A stretch of DNA of 64,000 bases from Pseudomicrostroma phylloplanum (Eukaryota > Basidiomycota > Exobasidiomycetes > Microstromatales): assembly GCA_039545275.1 (NCBI GenBank), contig BCHS01000014.1, positions 375,930 to 439,929 on the forward strand. Reading direction: 5' to 3'. The notes beneath the pieces are model-generated. The model was not told the origin of the DNA. It ran no database searches and saw only the letters and a program-made list of their open reading frames with translations. This document shows, in pieces, positions 40,709 to 52,297 of this stretch. Within the stretch, counting starts at the first letter, position 1. Every line of letters begins with the position of its first letter. Made by a program: the position numbers and the translations under genes.

Positions 40709-43302
40709 ATGGACTCGTCGTCGTCGTCGTCGTCGGATTCCTCTTCCGCATCCACATCCTCGACACCAAACAGTAGCGATAGTAGCAGCAGCAGTAGAAG
40801 CACGAGTTCATCGTCTTCTCCCTCGGCATCGTCTTCCTCTTCTTCTTCCTCTTTCTCCTCTTCGACGTCTGACACCAATTCAGACTCGTCGAGTTCGCGC
40901 TCATCTTCATCGACCTCGTCTATGGAGTCAAGCTCGTCCTCTACCGATCGAGGTGAAACCACAACGACTACTGACTCTATGTCCTCCCCTTCCGCCACTG
41001 GTGCAAACACTGCTACCGCTCGATCCACCGACACCATGTCTTCCTCTGCAAACGGAAACGATGCTACCACTATGACCACCACCTCACCCGGGACTACTAC
41101 CGCTGACAACAACGACACAACAACCTCCACTACCCGCTCATCATCCTCTTCATCGTCCTCTTCGTTCTCATCATCTTCCTCATCGTTCTCGTCATCATCG
41201 TCATCCTCTACTCCTACTTCATCGGATACACCGACGTCGTCCACATCTTCGTCCAACCGTGCGGCTGCGACTTCTTCATCTGCTGCCGCTGCCGCCTCCT
41301 CCTCCTCCTCTGCCGCATCCCGTGCTTCTGCTTCTTCGGCGGCCGCGGCTGCTTCGTCCTCCTCGGCAGCTTCAGTTGGTGAGTTTGTGCACGCTGGCTT
41401 ACATTTTACTCGTTGGCATCTCAAGCTCACTATCCCCCTCCACACCCGTACCCACTCATCTCTGACTCTACAGCAAGCGAGTCTTCGGCAGTAAGTGATG
41501 CTCCTTCATCATCATCATCATCGCTCTCATCACAGTCCGCATCGTCGGACGCCGCGGCAGCTGCCTCAAGCTCATCACTGTCAGCGGCAGAAGCCTCTTC
41601 AGCATCGAGTTCGGCAGCGTCCGCTGCAAGTGCCAGTGTGGCATCCGAGGCCTCCGAGGCCGCCGCGTCTTCTTCATCGGTTGGTGTTTGGTGTTGGATT
41701 GTGTTGGTCGTCAAGATGTATGGTCCTCTTGTCAAATGTTGGAGACGTCACTCCGTCTCCAGCAGGACGTCAAGAGGGCCTGGTCGATTGCGTGGGAAGG
41801 TCTTTCTTCTACCCATTGCTTCCCCCTCACCCGTTGTCGCTTCCCCGACTCGTCAGAGGGGGGTGTTTGGTCGAAAGCCTACCACCCATTCGCCCCCTTG
41901 CTATGACGACTTGCTAGACAGTGGATGTTGCAACATCACTAGCGGTTACAAACACAATTTCCCACCCTTACCTCCGATGTCGCGGTTTCTCCCTTCAGCG
42001 ACGACCATCACTGCTATCGCGCATCAGATTCTGACGTTCCCTCTCCTCTTCGTTTCCCCTCCTCTCAGGCAGCAGCAGCAGCTGCTACGGCGACAGGCAC
42101 AGCAACCAACAGCGGAATGTGAGTAATATTGTTTTCGCAGGTTGGTCTTAGCGTGTCCGTTGCTGACTCTTCCCACTTCGTCCATCCACATCCACAGTAC
42201 ATCTTTCGAGCCTGTCGTCGTCACACAAGTCGTTTCGACCGATGCTGGCCAAACACCCGTCACCATCACCAGCACGTCATCTCGACCTATCAATGGTCAG
42301 CTCAATGGCAATGGTGACGGCAGTAGCACCTCAAACTTCTTTGCTAACAGCGGCGCAGTAGGCGGAACGTTCGCGGCAGTGGGCATCGTCGCCCTCTTCA
42401 TCGTAGCGGGTATCGTGTGGATGTTCTACCGCAGGAGGAAGAATCAGCGTATGGACGCAGACGTTGTGGCCGCCGCTGGCGCTGCTGCAGCGACAACACG
42501 TACACCGTTCGACGATGACGACCCCGAGATGATCGAGGACCCGTCCTACGGTGCCGGAAGCGGTAACGGTGCTGGATCTCACGGAGGCTACTACGATGGA
42601 TACGCCCCCTCCATGCTGTCCGCCGGTACTGGGCCTGGTATGGCTGGCCACGGCGCCTGGGGCCCCGCCGCTGCAGGTGGTGCGGCCGGAGCAGCTGCTG
42701 GCTATGGTGCATACAACTACGGCAGCTCCGACCACGACGGTCAGCAGTACTACTCTGACTACCCATCCAACGGCCAACACGACCCCAATGGCTACGATGC
42801 TGCTGGAGGCTACTACAACGGAGCTCAGTCTGGCGAGGGTGGTGCGTGGAGCGGCGGTCACTCCGGCTCGGGCGGAGACACCGAGAGCAACATGTACAGC
42901 ACCTTTGGCGCTGCTGGAGCGGCAGCAGGATACGGCGCAGGCCACGGTCAGCAAGACTCGTACGGAGGCTACGGAGACGGTGGCTACACCGACGCCAACT
43001 ACACCGACAGCGGCTACGATGGCTATGGTCACCAAGCTCAGCCCTCCTACGGCGGCGCTGGCGGCGAGGCCGCCCATGGCAACTCGCAATTCGACGGCCC
43101 GCCCGTGCTGCCCAACCCACACGCCGAGACCGAGGGACTCCTGGACCCCAATGTCTTTGGCGACCCTTCGCCTACCGAGTCGCATGAGAATGAGGGACTG
43201 GCCTACTCGACTGGATACGATGATGAGCACAACGACGTGCCGTCGACGGTCACTGCTAGCGAGTCTGCCAATCGACTTCAGGTTCGCAACACCGAGCAGT
43301 GA
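40709..43302 (+). CDS. Ser-rich single-pass membrane protein with Gly/Tyr-rich cytoplasmic tail
   Basis: Exons 40709-41378, 41474-41679, 42069-42118 and 42198-43302 give 676 residues. The first about 290 residues are nearly pure Ser with Thr and Ala, as in O-mannosylated stalks. A short folded-looking stretch (SFEPVVVTQVVSTDAGQ) is followed by one membrane helix (VGGTFAAVGIVALFIVAGIVWMFY, about 365-388), a stop-transfer RRRK, then a Gly/Tyr/Ser/Asp-rich tail ending in an acidic segment. The layout is that of fungal wall-stress-sensor or Skg6/Axl2-like surface proteins. No signal peptide follows ATG 40709, so an upstream exon is probably missing. The second intron (389 nt, GTTGGT donor) is long and atypical and may hide another small exon. 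Confidence 0.6.
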
Positions 43303-44122
43303 AGTGGGAGTGGAGAAAAGAAAAGCAAGAGATGAATACAGACGGCGCGGAGGCCGTGCGCCCTCGGTAGACGAAAAGAGAGAGAGAGAGAACTCTTCTC
43401 CTTCTCCAGTAGATGCAGAAACACAAGCCAGTACGACCTCCACTCGAGTCGGACTCGAGGAGGGAGCAACGCTCGTAGGTCATACTTGTAACGGACAATC
43501 AATTCCCCTTTCCCCTCCCCATTCCGCCTTTCCCCATTCCAAATCTCACTGGAGCCTCTCGCCGTCGTCGAGCTCCCCACCACCTTCGCTTTCACTCTCG
43601 GCTCTCGGCTCTCGGCTCGATCCTCATTGATCTCTTGTTATCCAGTTCCCGCTCACCTCATCTCACTGTCCCTTTGTCCCTCTTGTCCCTTTTGGGTATA
43701 CAAAAAGTACTAGTAGTCTAGTCCGTCGTAGTCTGTTGTGTGTCATTTGAATGCGAATCTTCAGTTAGCTCATAAAGTCGAAGTCGGATGGAGATCGAAG
43801 CCAAGTCGAAGTATAGTATCTCTTTCAGCCAAACATGAGAGACGGGCTGATGGCTACGCCTGACATGGCAGAGAGGAGGCGGGTGAGTGAGTGAGTGAGT
43901 GATGTACATTCCGATTCCAGTTGTGCAATAGAGAAACGGGGGAGAGGGGAGAGAGAGGGAGTGAGAAAGAGGGACAAGGTTGCGGGTCTGAGCTGGCTGG
44001 GCCAAGGGAGTACACGCCTGCGTGTGCTTTGAATGAGAGAGACCATAGGGGGCATCGGCAAGCGTAGCCTACTCTCCTCCAGTATTCTCCCAGCATCCAG
44101 CATCATCTTCCCCCTGCCCGCC
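43303..44122. other. convergent intergenic region with GTGA repeat
   Basis: 3' flanks of the membrane-protein and chitin synthase genes. GTGA tetramer repeat at 43883-43902 and a GA run at 43378-43390. No gene seen. Confidence 0.6.
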
Positions 44123-47089
44123 TCACGTCTTCCTAAAGCACCTCGTGCTCTGTCTAATCGTCCAAAACCACAGCGCCCCCAAGAACTTGAACGCGGTGAT
44201 CCCAAACGTCCCCCAAAGCACCGCCTGGAAGAAGATGGTCCTCTTATCGCTCTGTTCCTGATCGATCTCCGCCTCCGTCTGACCCGTATTGAGTCCATTG
44301 ATGTTCTCGATTGCAACGACGAGTGCGCCGTTGCAGAGGAGCCAGAGTGCTACGAGTCTTGTGCGAAAGGTGCGGTTGGAATCGTCCATTGTTGGCTCTT
44401 CGCGTCCGGAGCCTTCGACTGCCGAGTCGAGGGGTGCTACAGCGCGGGATACCACCTCGCGGAAGGTGGCGTCGATGTCGGCTTGCTCGCGCTCGATCTC
44501 CTCGACTGTACCCGCTGCATCGTCTCCGCTTCCCTTCTTCTTGGAGGTGTCAACAGAAGGGAGCGCATCGGCTTTATCGCTTCCCTTTGTTCCCCAGGAG
44601 ACATCGTGGAGGTTGCAGAACGCGTAGACGTTTAGGATGTTGATAAAGGAAGGGGCTAGGAAGAGGTACTGGGGAAAGGAGTGGAGCATGTGCCATGGAT
44701 CTGCAAAGAGGAGGGAGCCTACCAGGTACACTCCAAAGGTCGCTGTTAGTGCCGCAAACAGGACTGCTGTTTGGGCTGTGGTTAGCAGTTTCCAGAGGTC
44801 CGCCCAGGAGGAAATGTCGGCGCTGATGAACGTCTGGATGGTTAGCCAGAGGGAAATGGTCATGATGTAGAAGCCTAAGATACCAAAGACGATGAACGAC
44901 ACAATGTACGTCGTCTTCTCTCCCTTTGGTCGATTGCCGAGCGCCAAGACGAATTGCAAGACGATGAAGGCGACGTAGATCCACTTGAGCACCAAGTTCA
45001 CCCAGTGCAGGATGGTCAGCACCGTCGTTCCTGAATTGGCCAGTAGTGAGTCTGGAAGAAAGTCGATGATGATGGAGAACGTCAGCCAGAGACTTGCGGG
45101 TGCGAACCAGGTAAAGAGGAGGACGAGCATATTGTAGAGTGCCTGGACGTGGAAGAAGAAGAGACGGATGATGCCATGGTTGGACTTGTAGATGCGGAAG
45201 AAGTGCACAGATGCGTAGATGGACGCTGCAAAGGAGCCGTTCAGCCAACGTCGACGTTGAGAGATCAGCTCGGCAGCGCCCTCTGGCACGTCCGTTTCTC
45301 CCTTTGAGGGCTTGACATAGGTCAGAGTCCACTTGTCGCCGGCTTTGGCCACCAGTTCGAAGCACAGGATACGATCTTCGGCCAGGAACATGTTCTTTGT
45401 GAAGATGCCCATTCCATGCAGTCCCTTCTTGCCCAATCGATCAGCCATCGTGTGGTCACCGTGGAAATACTGCTCCAGTGGTCGGCCCTGGATCGCCTTG
45501 TACCGGTAGGCAGAAAAGGCACCAGGCAGGACAGACACGTAGCCGAAGCTGCTCTCGAGAGGCTTATCGAGGATATTCGACATCTTGTACTCGAAGTTCT
45601 GAGCTGCCACGAGCGGATTGATGAGCTTCTTGCCCTTGTTGAGCATCACGTGGATCTCACCACAGGCGCCGCCGAGATTGGGCTTGTTGTGGAACGCTTC
45701 CCAGAGGTAGTAGATGGACTTGTACCCGGGTTTCGTTCCGGCATCGATCAGGACACAAATTTCAGGTTGCAGCTGACGTCCAAGGGCGTTGAAGAGCCAT
45801 CGATGCGAGTTGATCTTCTTCGTGTTGCGCTGCTTGAGGCAGAAGATCATCTGCACCGGCACCAGATTGGCAGGATCGTCGCCATGAGGCTGAATGAGGG
45901 CAGGCGTCGGATCTACAGACAGCTGCGTCGTATACTCAAAGAGGTGAGCAATCGTCTCCTTCCCGTCGACTTCCTTCTTCATGACTCCATCCTGATACAC
46001 GCCCACTGTAGCCAGCAGGTCGAGCACCTCCTTGTCACAGGGGTCGATGCCGTCAAAGATGAGGGAGACGACGATCCTCTGCCATCCCGGCCTGCCCTCC
46101 TCTGCGGACCGTCTCCAGAACTTGGACGATTTGGACTTGCAGATGTCGCGAATGTTCATCATCACGCCATGTAATGTACGGGCGAGCAGGCCACGATCTT
46201 CATTGTAGTAGGTGATTGCAATGAGGAGCTCTGTATCGCGTTGGTACTGGGTATTGGTCCGCAAGGTCCAGCCGTTCTGCGGTGTGAAGTCATCGGGGTC
46301 GCACGTCGCAGCCGTGTACCTCATGTGGGTGAACTCGGTCGTATTCGAGCCCTGGGACCACTTGGCCTCGCTGGCATTCTTGACGGCAGTGGGTACGCGA
46401 TGCTCAACGATCCAGTTGCCTCGGGTCAGCTTGACCTTGCGGGTCAATCCACGCTGAGGTCCTTGCTGACGCTGTACCCATGCCCGGTCTTGCGCGCCAA
46501 AGTCGCTAGGTCGCGGAGCAGCGAGGGGTCGGAACCCAACGTGTGGGGTGAAGGGCTGATGCTGCTGGTGCTGCTGCGGGAGAGGCGGAGGGAATCCAAC
46601 GACGGGAACAGCGGCATCATGAAGCTGGTAGCTGGCTGGCGCAGGGTAGGGCTTGTCCATGGAGTGGGCAAAGGGTATCTTTGCCTCTTCATCGTCATGC
46701 TCATAGGTAGTGGGAGGAGTAGAGGTCGTGAGGAAGCCGTGCTCGTAGCTGGGGTTGTTTCCATTGGTATAGAGGGGCCTTGGTGCGTCGAGGGAGACCG
46801 AAGAGTCATTGTAAGGCTCATGGACGTACTGCAGTGGGTGATGCCCGCCATTGCCAACTCCGTAGGTATAATCGGTGCCATTTGTAAAGGCCCCCACCTG
46901 GTAGGTGGGAGCTGGCGGTTGCCCATACCCGTGCCCTTGGGAGCCATCTATTCTCCTACCGCTGCTGCCACCGCCGTTGTTGTTGTTGTAGCTGCCGCTG
47001 GCAGACCTGCTGTCCATGCTGTGAGCGCCATTGCCGCTGCTGCCATCGTTTCTGCGAGCCGATGGATTGTTGCGCATAGGGTAGCTCAT
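44123..47089 (-). CDS. CHS: chitin synthase (division I, class I/III type)
   Basis: A single exon of 988 residues. An Asn/Gly/Pro/Gln-rich N-terminus (1-210) precedes the chitin synthase 1N region (about 215-285) and the GT2 catalytic domain. Key motifs: [21 protein letters not shown] (288-308), IDAGTKPG (448-455), [10 protein letters not shown] (474-483), [10 protein letters not shown] (521-530), AEDRIL (570-575, the general-base aspartate) and QRRRWLNG (611-618, the QxxRW motif). About seven membrane segments follow from about 630, including the [16 protein letters not shown] and WLTIQTF regions. The enzyme polymerises UDP-GlcNAc into chitin at the plasma membrane during wall growth or septation. 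No myosin-like domain is present, which excludes classes V/VII. Lack of introns across 3 kb stands out among its neighbours. Confidence 0.95.
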   Translation of the reverse strand: MSYPMRNNPSARRNDGSSGNGAHSMDSRSASGSYNNNNGGGSSGRRIDGSQGHGYGQPPAPTYQVGAFTNGTDYTYGVGNGGHHPLQYVHEPYNDSSVSLDAPRPLYTNGNNPSYEHGFLTTSTPPTTYEHDDEEAKIPFAHSMDKPYPAPASYQLHDAAVPVVGFPPPLPQQHQQHQPFTPHVGFRPLAAPRPSDFGAQDRAWVQRQQGPQRGLTRKVKLTRGNWIVEHRVPTAVKNASEAKWSQGSNTTEFTHMRYTAATCDPDDFTPQNGWTLRTNTQYQRDTELLIAITYYNEDRGLLARTLHGVMMNIRDICKSKSSKFWRRSAEEGRPGWQRIVVSLIFDGIDPCDKEVLDLLATVGVYQDGVMKKEVDGKETIAHLFEYTTQLSVDPTPALIQPHGDDPANLVPVQMIFCLKQRNTKKINSHRWLFNALGRQLQPEICVLIDAGTKPGYKSIYYLWEAFHNKPNLGGACGEIHVMLNKGKKLINPLVAAQNFEYKMSNILDKPLESSFGYVSVLPGAFSAYRYKAIQGRPLEQYFHGDHTMADRLGKKGLHGMGIFTKNMFLAEDRILCFELVAKAGDKWTLTYVKPSKGETDVPEGAAELISQRRRWLNGSFAASIYASVHFFRIYKSNHGIIRLFFFHVQALYNMLVLLFTWFAPASLWLTFSIIIDFLPDSLLANSGTTVLTILHWVNLVLKWIYVAFIVLQFVLALGNRPKGEKTTYIVSFIVFGILGFYIMTISLWLTIQTFISADISSWADLWKLLTTAQTAVLFAALTATFGVYLVGSLLFADPWHMLHSFPQYLFLAPSFINILNVYAFCNLHDVSWGTKGSDKADALPSVDTSKKKGSGDDAAGTVEEIEREQADIDATFREVVSRAVAPLDSAVEGSGREEPTMDDSNRTFRTRLVALWLLCNGALVVAIENINGLNTGQTEAEIDQEQSDKRTIFFQAVLWGTFGITAFKFLGALWFWTIRQSTRCFRKT

Positions 47090-47974
47090 CTCGAGGTGTG
47101 GGAGCTGCTGGAAGAGCTACGTGCTAGGGGTGGAGGCCTGATGAGCGAGCTGAGAGAAGAAAGAGGAGGGAGGACGAGGAGGGAGGATGAGGAGGGAGGA
47201 GGAGGAGGGAGGAGGAGAGGCCTAGGGAGCGGTAGTATCACGCTGCCACTCTCGAGTACGGTGGTGGTAGTGGTATGAGAGGTAAGGCGGGAGGGAGGAG
47301 TAGATGGAGGAAGGGGCGGTCACCGTGTGCTTGTCCTTGCGCTTCCCCGGCTATGATGCCGAACAAACAAAGAGCGAGAGGTGAGAGGGCCGGAAGGGGA
47401 CGATGCGTTGGAAGCCGATATAAAAGATGAAGGGACCGGGAGAGGAGGAACGAGCGCAGAGATCATGGTGGAGATCCAAGGAGAGGAGTCGTGGCTGAGG
47501 CTGTGCGGTGCGGGAGAAGTGTTAGATGACCCTTGTGTGTGTGTGCGTATGTGCATGTGGGTGCGTGTTACCTTGTGCACGTCTGAAGTGATCTGACGCC
47601 TTGCAGCTCGACGTGCATCATCGTCCATACAAGGAAGGGACCAGGAGACAAGCAACACACTTGTCGTCCACTCAACCCCGACGCCGATGCCAATTCCGCC
47701 CAGGGCTGTTGTGCGGGGGAAATAGACAAGCGAGGCGTGGGCGGCGCATTTCCGTGACAAGCAGACCCGTCAACCCCCCTTTGGACACTTCTCATCTCCG
47801 AAGCCCCGCGCCGAGAGAGACACAATCGCACATCAGGTGATCGACAAACAGACAAGAGCAAAGATGGTTCCCGATTGCATCGCATCGCATTGCAAGGCAA
47901 AGAAAGGTGGCCTACCCAGCCGGGAGGACGAATTCATCACTGCTCTCATTCGCCTGACACGGAGAGCTCGGCTG
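47090..47974. other. intergenic region upstream of chitin synthase
   Basis: Chitin synthase promoter and leader, and the 3' flank of BCP1. Contains GGAGGA-rich and GTGTGT stretches (about 47160-47220 and 47533-47545) and a CATCGCATCGCA run near 47879. No gene seen. Confidence 0.6.
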
Positions 47975-49212
47975 CTACTGCTGCTCGGCAACCATGGCCT
48001 GCACCGTCAATTCCCGCTCCAGCTGGTCCCACAGTGCCCCGCTCTTGACCTTTTCCCATTCCACTAGCACAATGCGCCCATACAAGGGCGACTCGTACGA
48101 GTCTTCGGCATTTTGCGGCGGAGGGAAGCGGTAGGTATGTGTATGCGAGGCATGCTGTGGTGGAAGAAGGAGGTCTTGGTAAGTGGACAACTCCTGTCTG
48201 CGGGACTCGCCCTTCCCTCTGCAACGTCGCACTAGCTCACCTTTTCGAGGAGCTCATCTTCTGGCCTGAAGTAGCCCCAATCCCTCCTCTCGCCCTTGTT
48301 CACTGGCAGCTTTGCCTTCTTCGTGATTCCCTTTCTCCTCTTGGCTCCCTTCATCCCCCTCGGCTTATCCTCGTCATCCTCTGCGGCTGCACCGGCCCCA
48401 GTCATCGGCTCGTCCTCGTCGTCAGAGTAGGCCTCTTTGCTGAAGACCCGGCCGAAGAAGACGGCATGGCTGGGCTCTGCGCTGCCGCTGCTGCTCGTCG
48501 AGGCCATAATCTCCTCGGTCAGCAGGCGGTAGAGGGGTGGGGCCACTTGTGCTGGAAGGTTGATGAAGCGCTCGTGCAGGAACAGCCAGGGCTTCGGTGA
48601 AGGGGTTGCGGTGGAGGAGGATGAGAGGACAGATGAGATAGGCGAGGTGGCAGGCAGTTGTGAAGCCAAGTACTTGGTCAGGAGAGAGGAGGCTGCGTTG
48701 CTTGGTTGCTGTGAGGGAAAAGGTACGAAAGACCATGATCAGCCAACTGCTGTAAGATTCATCGACACTTCTTGCTGACAGCCACTCACGTTCAGCTCAA
48801 TGCCAGTGACAAAGGCAAAGGGCGCCTGATCTTCATCTCCCTCAACCTTGATCACCGTGCCCATTCCTCCCTCTCCACTGTCCTGATTCCCAGCAGCCAG
48901 CCTAATCATCTCCTCGCTGACCTTGTACAGCTCAAGGTCATTGGCGTGCGTATGGAACAACTGCCTCAGCAGCCGTCTGAGAGCAGCCTCGTCCACCTCT
49001 GCGGGGGCGCGAAAGTCAAAGTCGACATTGATGAAGGTAGGATCCTCGGATGCGTCCGAGTCGTCGTCAGAATCAGAGTCGGCTCCTGCTGTGGCAGCAG
49101 CGGCGGGGAGCGGGACGTCCCCATCCGCATCGGCCACGGTGGTGGCTTTGCGCTTCGAGACAGACTTGTTCGTTGTCGCCCGAGGGGCTTTCTCGAGTGA
49201 AGGAAGGGGCAT
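47975..49212 (-). CDS. BCP1: Bcp1/BCCIP family protein
   Basis: Exons 49212-48790, 48708-48241 and 48154-47975 join to 356 residues. After a Lys-rich nuclear-type N-terminus and an acidic run (SDSDDDSDASEDP, about 50-62), the family core appears: TFINVDFDFRAPAEVDEAALRRLLRQL, NDLELYKVSEEMIRLA, LLTKYLASQLP, WLFLHERFINLPAQVAPPLYRLL, and near the C-terminus SPLYGRIVLVEWEKV. Yeast Bcp1 is a nuclear chaperone of ribosomal protein Rpl23 and is needed for nuclear export of Mss4; human BCCIP binds BRCA2, p21 and ribosomal proteins. The Lys/Arg-rich stretch KGAKRRKGITKKAK (about 265-280) may be a nuclear signal. All three exon joins are in phase 0. Confidence 0.9.
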
Positions 49213-49940
49213 GATGTGAAATGTATCTAGCGGTAGTGGTGGTGGAGGGAGGTACAGACGGAAGTGCGAATCTGCGAAGGACCAAAAAATCCTGCATTGC
49301 AATGCTTCCCGCGCAGAGGAAGGGGAGAAAAGTGCATTGGCCCAAGCGCGCCTGCTTGCATCAAAAGATGTACGAACGCCATTTGAGATACACACTGCTT
49401 CCCTCGGCGATGGCAGACGCTGCCTTGGGACCAATGGTCAGTCGCTGCCTGCCTACAATCAAAGGTATGCTTGAAGCGTTCTCAAAGTCATCGTTCTCAC
49501 CTGTTGAGCTGTCCTAAGGCTCCCCCTCGGGTCACTTGCCGTGTGAAGTGGCAAATTTACCAGGGCTCATCACACGGGGGCGGGCAGGCACGTCGGTGGT
49601 TGCCGGCTGCAAGGCAGGCGTACGTGATGTATCACATTACGGGCCTCAGCTGTCGGTCCCAGGACTACGGACGCAGGGCCTCTCGGCGGGGGCGAGGTGC
49701 GCGCACTGGCGGCTGTATAGTGGTCGCCCCTCGTGGCGGAGCAGAACGGGTGCTCAGTCAAGGTGCTGAGCCCCGCCTGCTTTTCCCCTTGCTTCCTCTC
49801 TCTCCTCCTCCCCTCATCTTTGCCTCCTTCCCTCATCTCTCCTCCTCCTATTCATCCTCATCCTTCTACCTATCGTTCCCCATCTCCTTCTTCTCCTGCT
49901 CTCCACGTCACCTGCTCAGCCACATGCCTTACTGGATGAT

Positions 49941-50250
49941 CTCCAAGCTCTTTACGATACCCCCTCTACGCTGATTGCCCTACGAGCCTCTTCAAGCTCC
50001 TACCCTACTCAAGTCTCTGATCCTACGACCTCAGGGAAGACTTGTATCCTGTGAACCCCCTCAAGCTCGATACGATACGATCCTCCTCAAGCTCGCTATA
50101 ATACGATCCTTCTAAAGCTCCGGACTATTCGACCCCTACAAGCCGTACACCATATGCCTCCTTGAGATCTCCTACCTTACCATACGGCCTGCCCTGAACG
50201 TCAGCGCGAGGAGACATCCAGCTCATTGTACCTCCACATCCTCCAAGCTC
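49941..50250. repeat. dispersed degenerate CTCAAGCTC motifs
   Basis: Related copies of C(C/T)(C)AAGCTC begin near 49941, 49991, 50060, 50086, 50112 and 50241, several followed by TACGATAC or similar. Spacing is irregular. Looks like a decayed minisatellite or element end. Confidence 0.5.
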
Positions 50251-50475
50251 TGTACACTACTGTCGTCTGGCAGTATTACAAGGATTTCACGGAGTGGCTC
50301 GAGCCTATGAACCAAGCTGACTTGCTCGTCGACCGCGGTGCACCAATTGCGGATCTTACTACTGAGCTATAAGAGGCAGAGATGGACGGCATCGCCTTCC
50401 AACACTTCCACGCCGATGTCGGGAAGCCGCTCGAGCGAGACGAATCGAATCATCGGCCGGGGAGGCCATCTAGCC
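50166..50475 (+). pseudogene. possible decayed coding remnant
   Basis: One plus-strand frame from 50166 has protein-like composition (TVVWQYYKDFTEWLEPMNQ, then ADLLVDRGAPIADLTTEL) up to a TAA at 50370 and continues after it in the same frame with similar quality (AEMDGIAFQHFHADVGKPL). No start codon or family match is recognised. A similar frame (LSDDFPVPMLMVHKDRQRM) lies at about 50500-50670. I infer a broken gene, perhaps of a retroelement, with low certainty. Confidence 0.3.
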
Positions 50476-51215
50476 ACCTTCCGTCCTGCAGAAGATCACC
50501 GACCTTGAGGTAGCAATGCTCGCAAGCCTAAGCGATGACTTCCCCGTACCGATGCTGATGGTGCACAAGGATCGGCAACGCATGCACTATTGGACGGCAT
50601 CCTTGGCCGCAGAGCTGGCAGACCTTTTACTTCTACCACTACCGCTCAGATCATCGGCGTGGCTTCAGTAAGACAAGGTGTCAAGACTACCCTACCACGA
50701 AACAACCTTCATTGATCGTCAACGAGGGGGAGTGTTCCACTCACTGCGCCGGCAGCGAGGGCAAGTGTTCGCCTCATCGCACCGGCGGGGAATCCCTTCG
50801 AAGCATTGACTTCAGCAACAAGGACTGTGCCAATTGGCGCCGGAGAGGCCGGCATCGTCGCCCTAGCTTGGCAGGAACAAGCCTTATCAACTACACGGTA
50901 CACTGCCTGTCAGATGCACACAGATACAGTCATCAAGCATTGCGACGAAGGCTCTGTCAGCTAGCGTGCAAGATCCGATCTCCGCCTGGGAGCCCTTTGA
51001 GGAGCACGAGACGAGCTCGGATCCATATAGGTCAGGGATACTGCCACGGTAGGCGCCACCACCTTCGACACCAACACCAATGACAACACCACGGTGGTTG
51101 ATGCTTGCGCCGACTCCCTCTCCTCTTTCTGGTGTCACGGAAAGACGAGTACAACCCTTTTGGGTGAGGACGAGGTCGTAGCGCCGACGACGTTTTCGCC
51201 CACATAAGGGTAAAG

Positions 51216-51944
51216 GTGGCCCGAAAGGCTGTCGACCCGAGGAAGCAGAGCTCGACTCCACTCCCTTCTACGCCCCCTCCGAGGCATTCAACGCCTCCGA
51301 GGATCTCTTGTCGCTCTCATTCGGGACTTGAGATGCCTCCATCCCTGCTCTTGCCGGGCGAGGAGGACGAGTACGAGGCCTGTGAGGAGGTCTTGAAGGC
51401 CTTCGAGCAGGTCTTCGAGAAAGAGGTTGAGGGACAGGAGGAAGAGGAAGAGGAGGAGGCGGAGGAAGGTGTAGATATCGTGATGAAGGAATGGGTGGAG
51501 GAGGGCCTGGAGCGGTCAAAGCTCCAACTGGGCAACACCATCCTTGCCCACCTACAAGCCACATCGCAGGAGAGTGCGATGGCTAAGGTTCACCGGCTCC
51601 GCTCGGCAGTGTTGCGCGAGCGACACTACCGAGAGGTAACGGCACGCCCAAGACGACGACATCAACCAGCGCTCCGCCAGCAACACCTGCTGCCCTCGTC
51701 ACTGTTGGTGCCCTCGGTCCGAGCTCACGATCCAGGCACAGCTGCCTTCACTATTGGCCGGGGAGCTCAACGACGAATTGCGCCTCACGCAGTCGAGCCC
51801 TTCAGGTCGTCATGGACACCGGTCGAAGACGAAAGTGACCAACATCTCGAGGCGTGCACGAGCTTGCTCGCTGCAAGGTCACGGCCCCTTCCCTGTTCGT
51901 GCACAATCCTGCTCAAGCACCCTCTATGCCATCTTCGCAAATAA
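51216..51944 (+). pseudogene. unidentified open frame with acidic helix-rich segment
   Basis: Opens without a clear promoter. Residues from about 42 on (MPPSLLLPGEEDEYEACEEV) form an acidic, helix-prone segment with a long Glu run and a coherent stretch (SKLQLGNTILAHLQATSQES), after which composition becomes irregular. No family recognised; it may be part of the same decayed element as the remnant at 50166. Confidence 0.25.
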
Positions 51945-52175
51945 GAAGCCCCTTCGCGATCAGCGATCAGGAAGGATCGACGCGTCTTCACCGCCACTTA
52001 TTACCAATCTTCGAGCAACACCTTGCTTAGGATGTCTTAACACGGTCGACAGGACCGCCAGGACACTACCCTAGATTCGTGCATATAATCCCACGCTCCA
52101 TGAGACGGCAGAGCGCGATGAGCACAACCAGATTATGGGAACGAGGCTTCTGTCCGCTTCAGAAAGGATCCAGCA

Positions 52176-52297
52176 CTTGTTCTTTGCGACAAGTTAACAG
52201 CTCTGAATACCTCGGCTGGGCTTGTTTTTCGCAACAAGTTAACAGCTCTGTACAGCTTAGCTGCAGCTGGTCTTCGCAACAACTCTAGACACCTCGG
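52176..52297. repeat. imperfect tandem repeat with 45-bp period, about 2.5 copies
   Basis: The unit CTTGTTCTTTGCGACAAG followed by TTAACAGCTCTG recurs at 52221 as CTTGTTTTTCGCAACAAG plus TTAACAGCTCTG, and a shortened third copy begins near 52271 (TCTTCGCAACAA). Each full unit contains a CTTGT...ACAAG inverted pair. Confidence 0.75.

Noticed and set aside
40624..41445. Long minus-strand open frame rich in Glu/Asp/Ala/Val opposite the Ser-rich gene
   Set aside because: It is the antisense reading of Ser-codon repeats; it has no domain and the plus-strand exon structure explains the sequence.
42331..43443. 370-codon minus-strand frame opposite the Gly/Tyr-rich tail
   Set aside because: Its open length results from the biased codons of the plus-strand gene; composition is Val/Ala/Ser without any signature.
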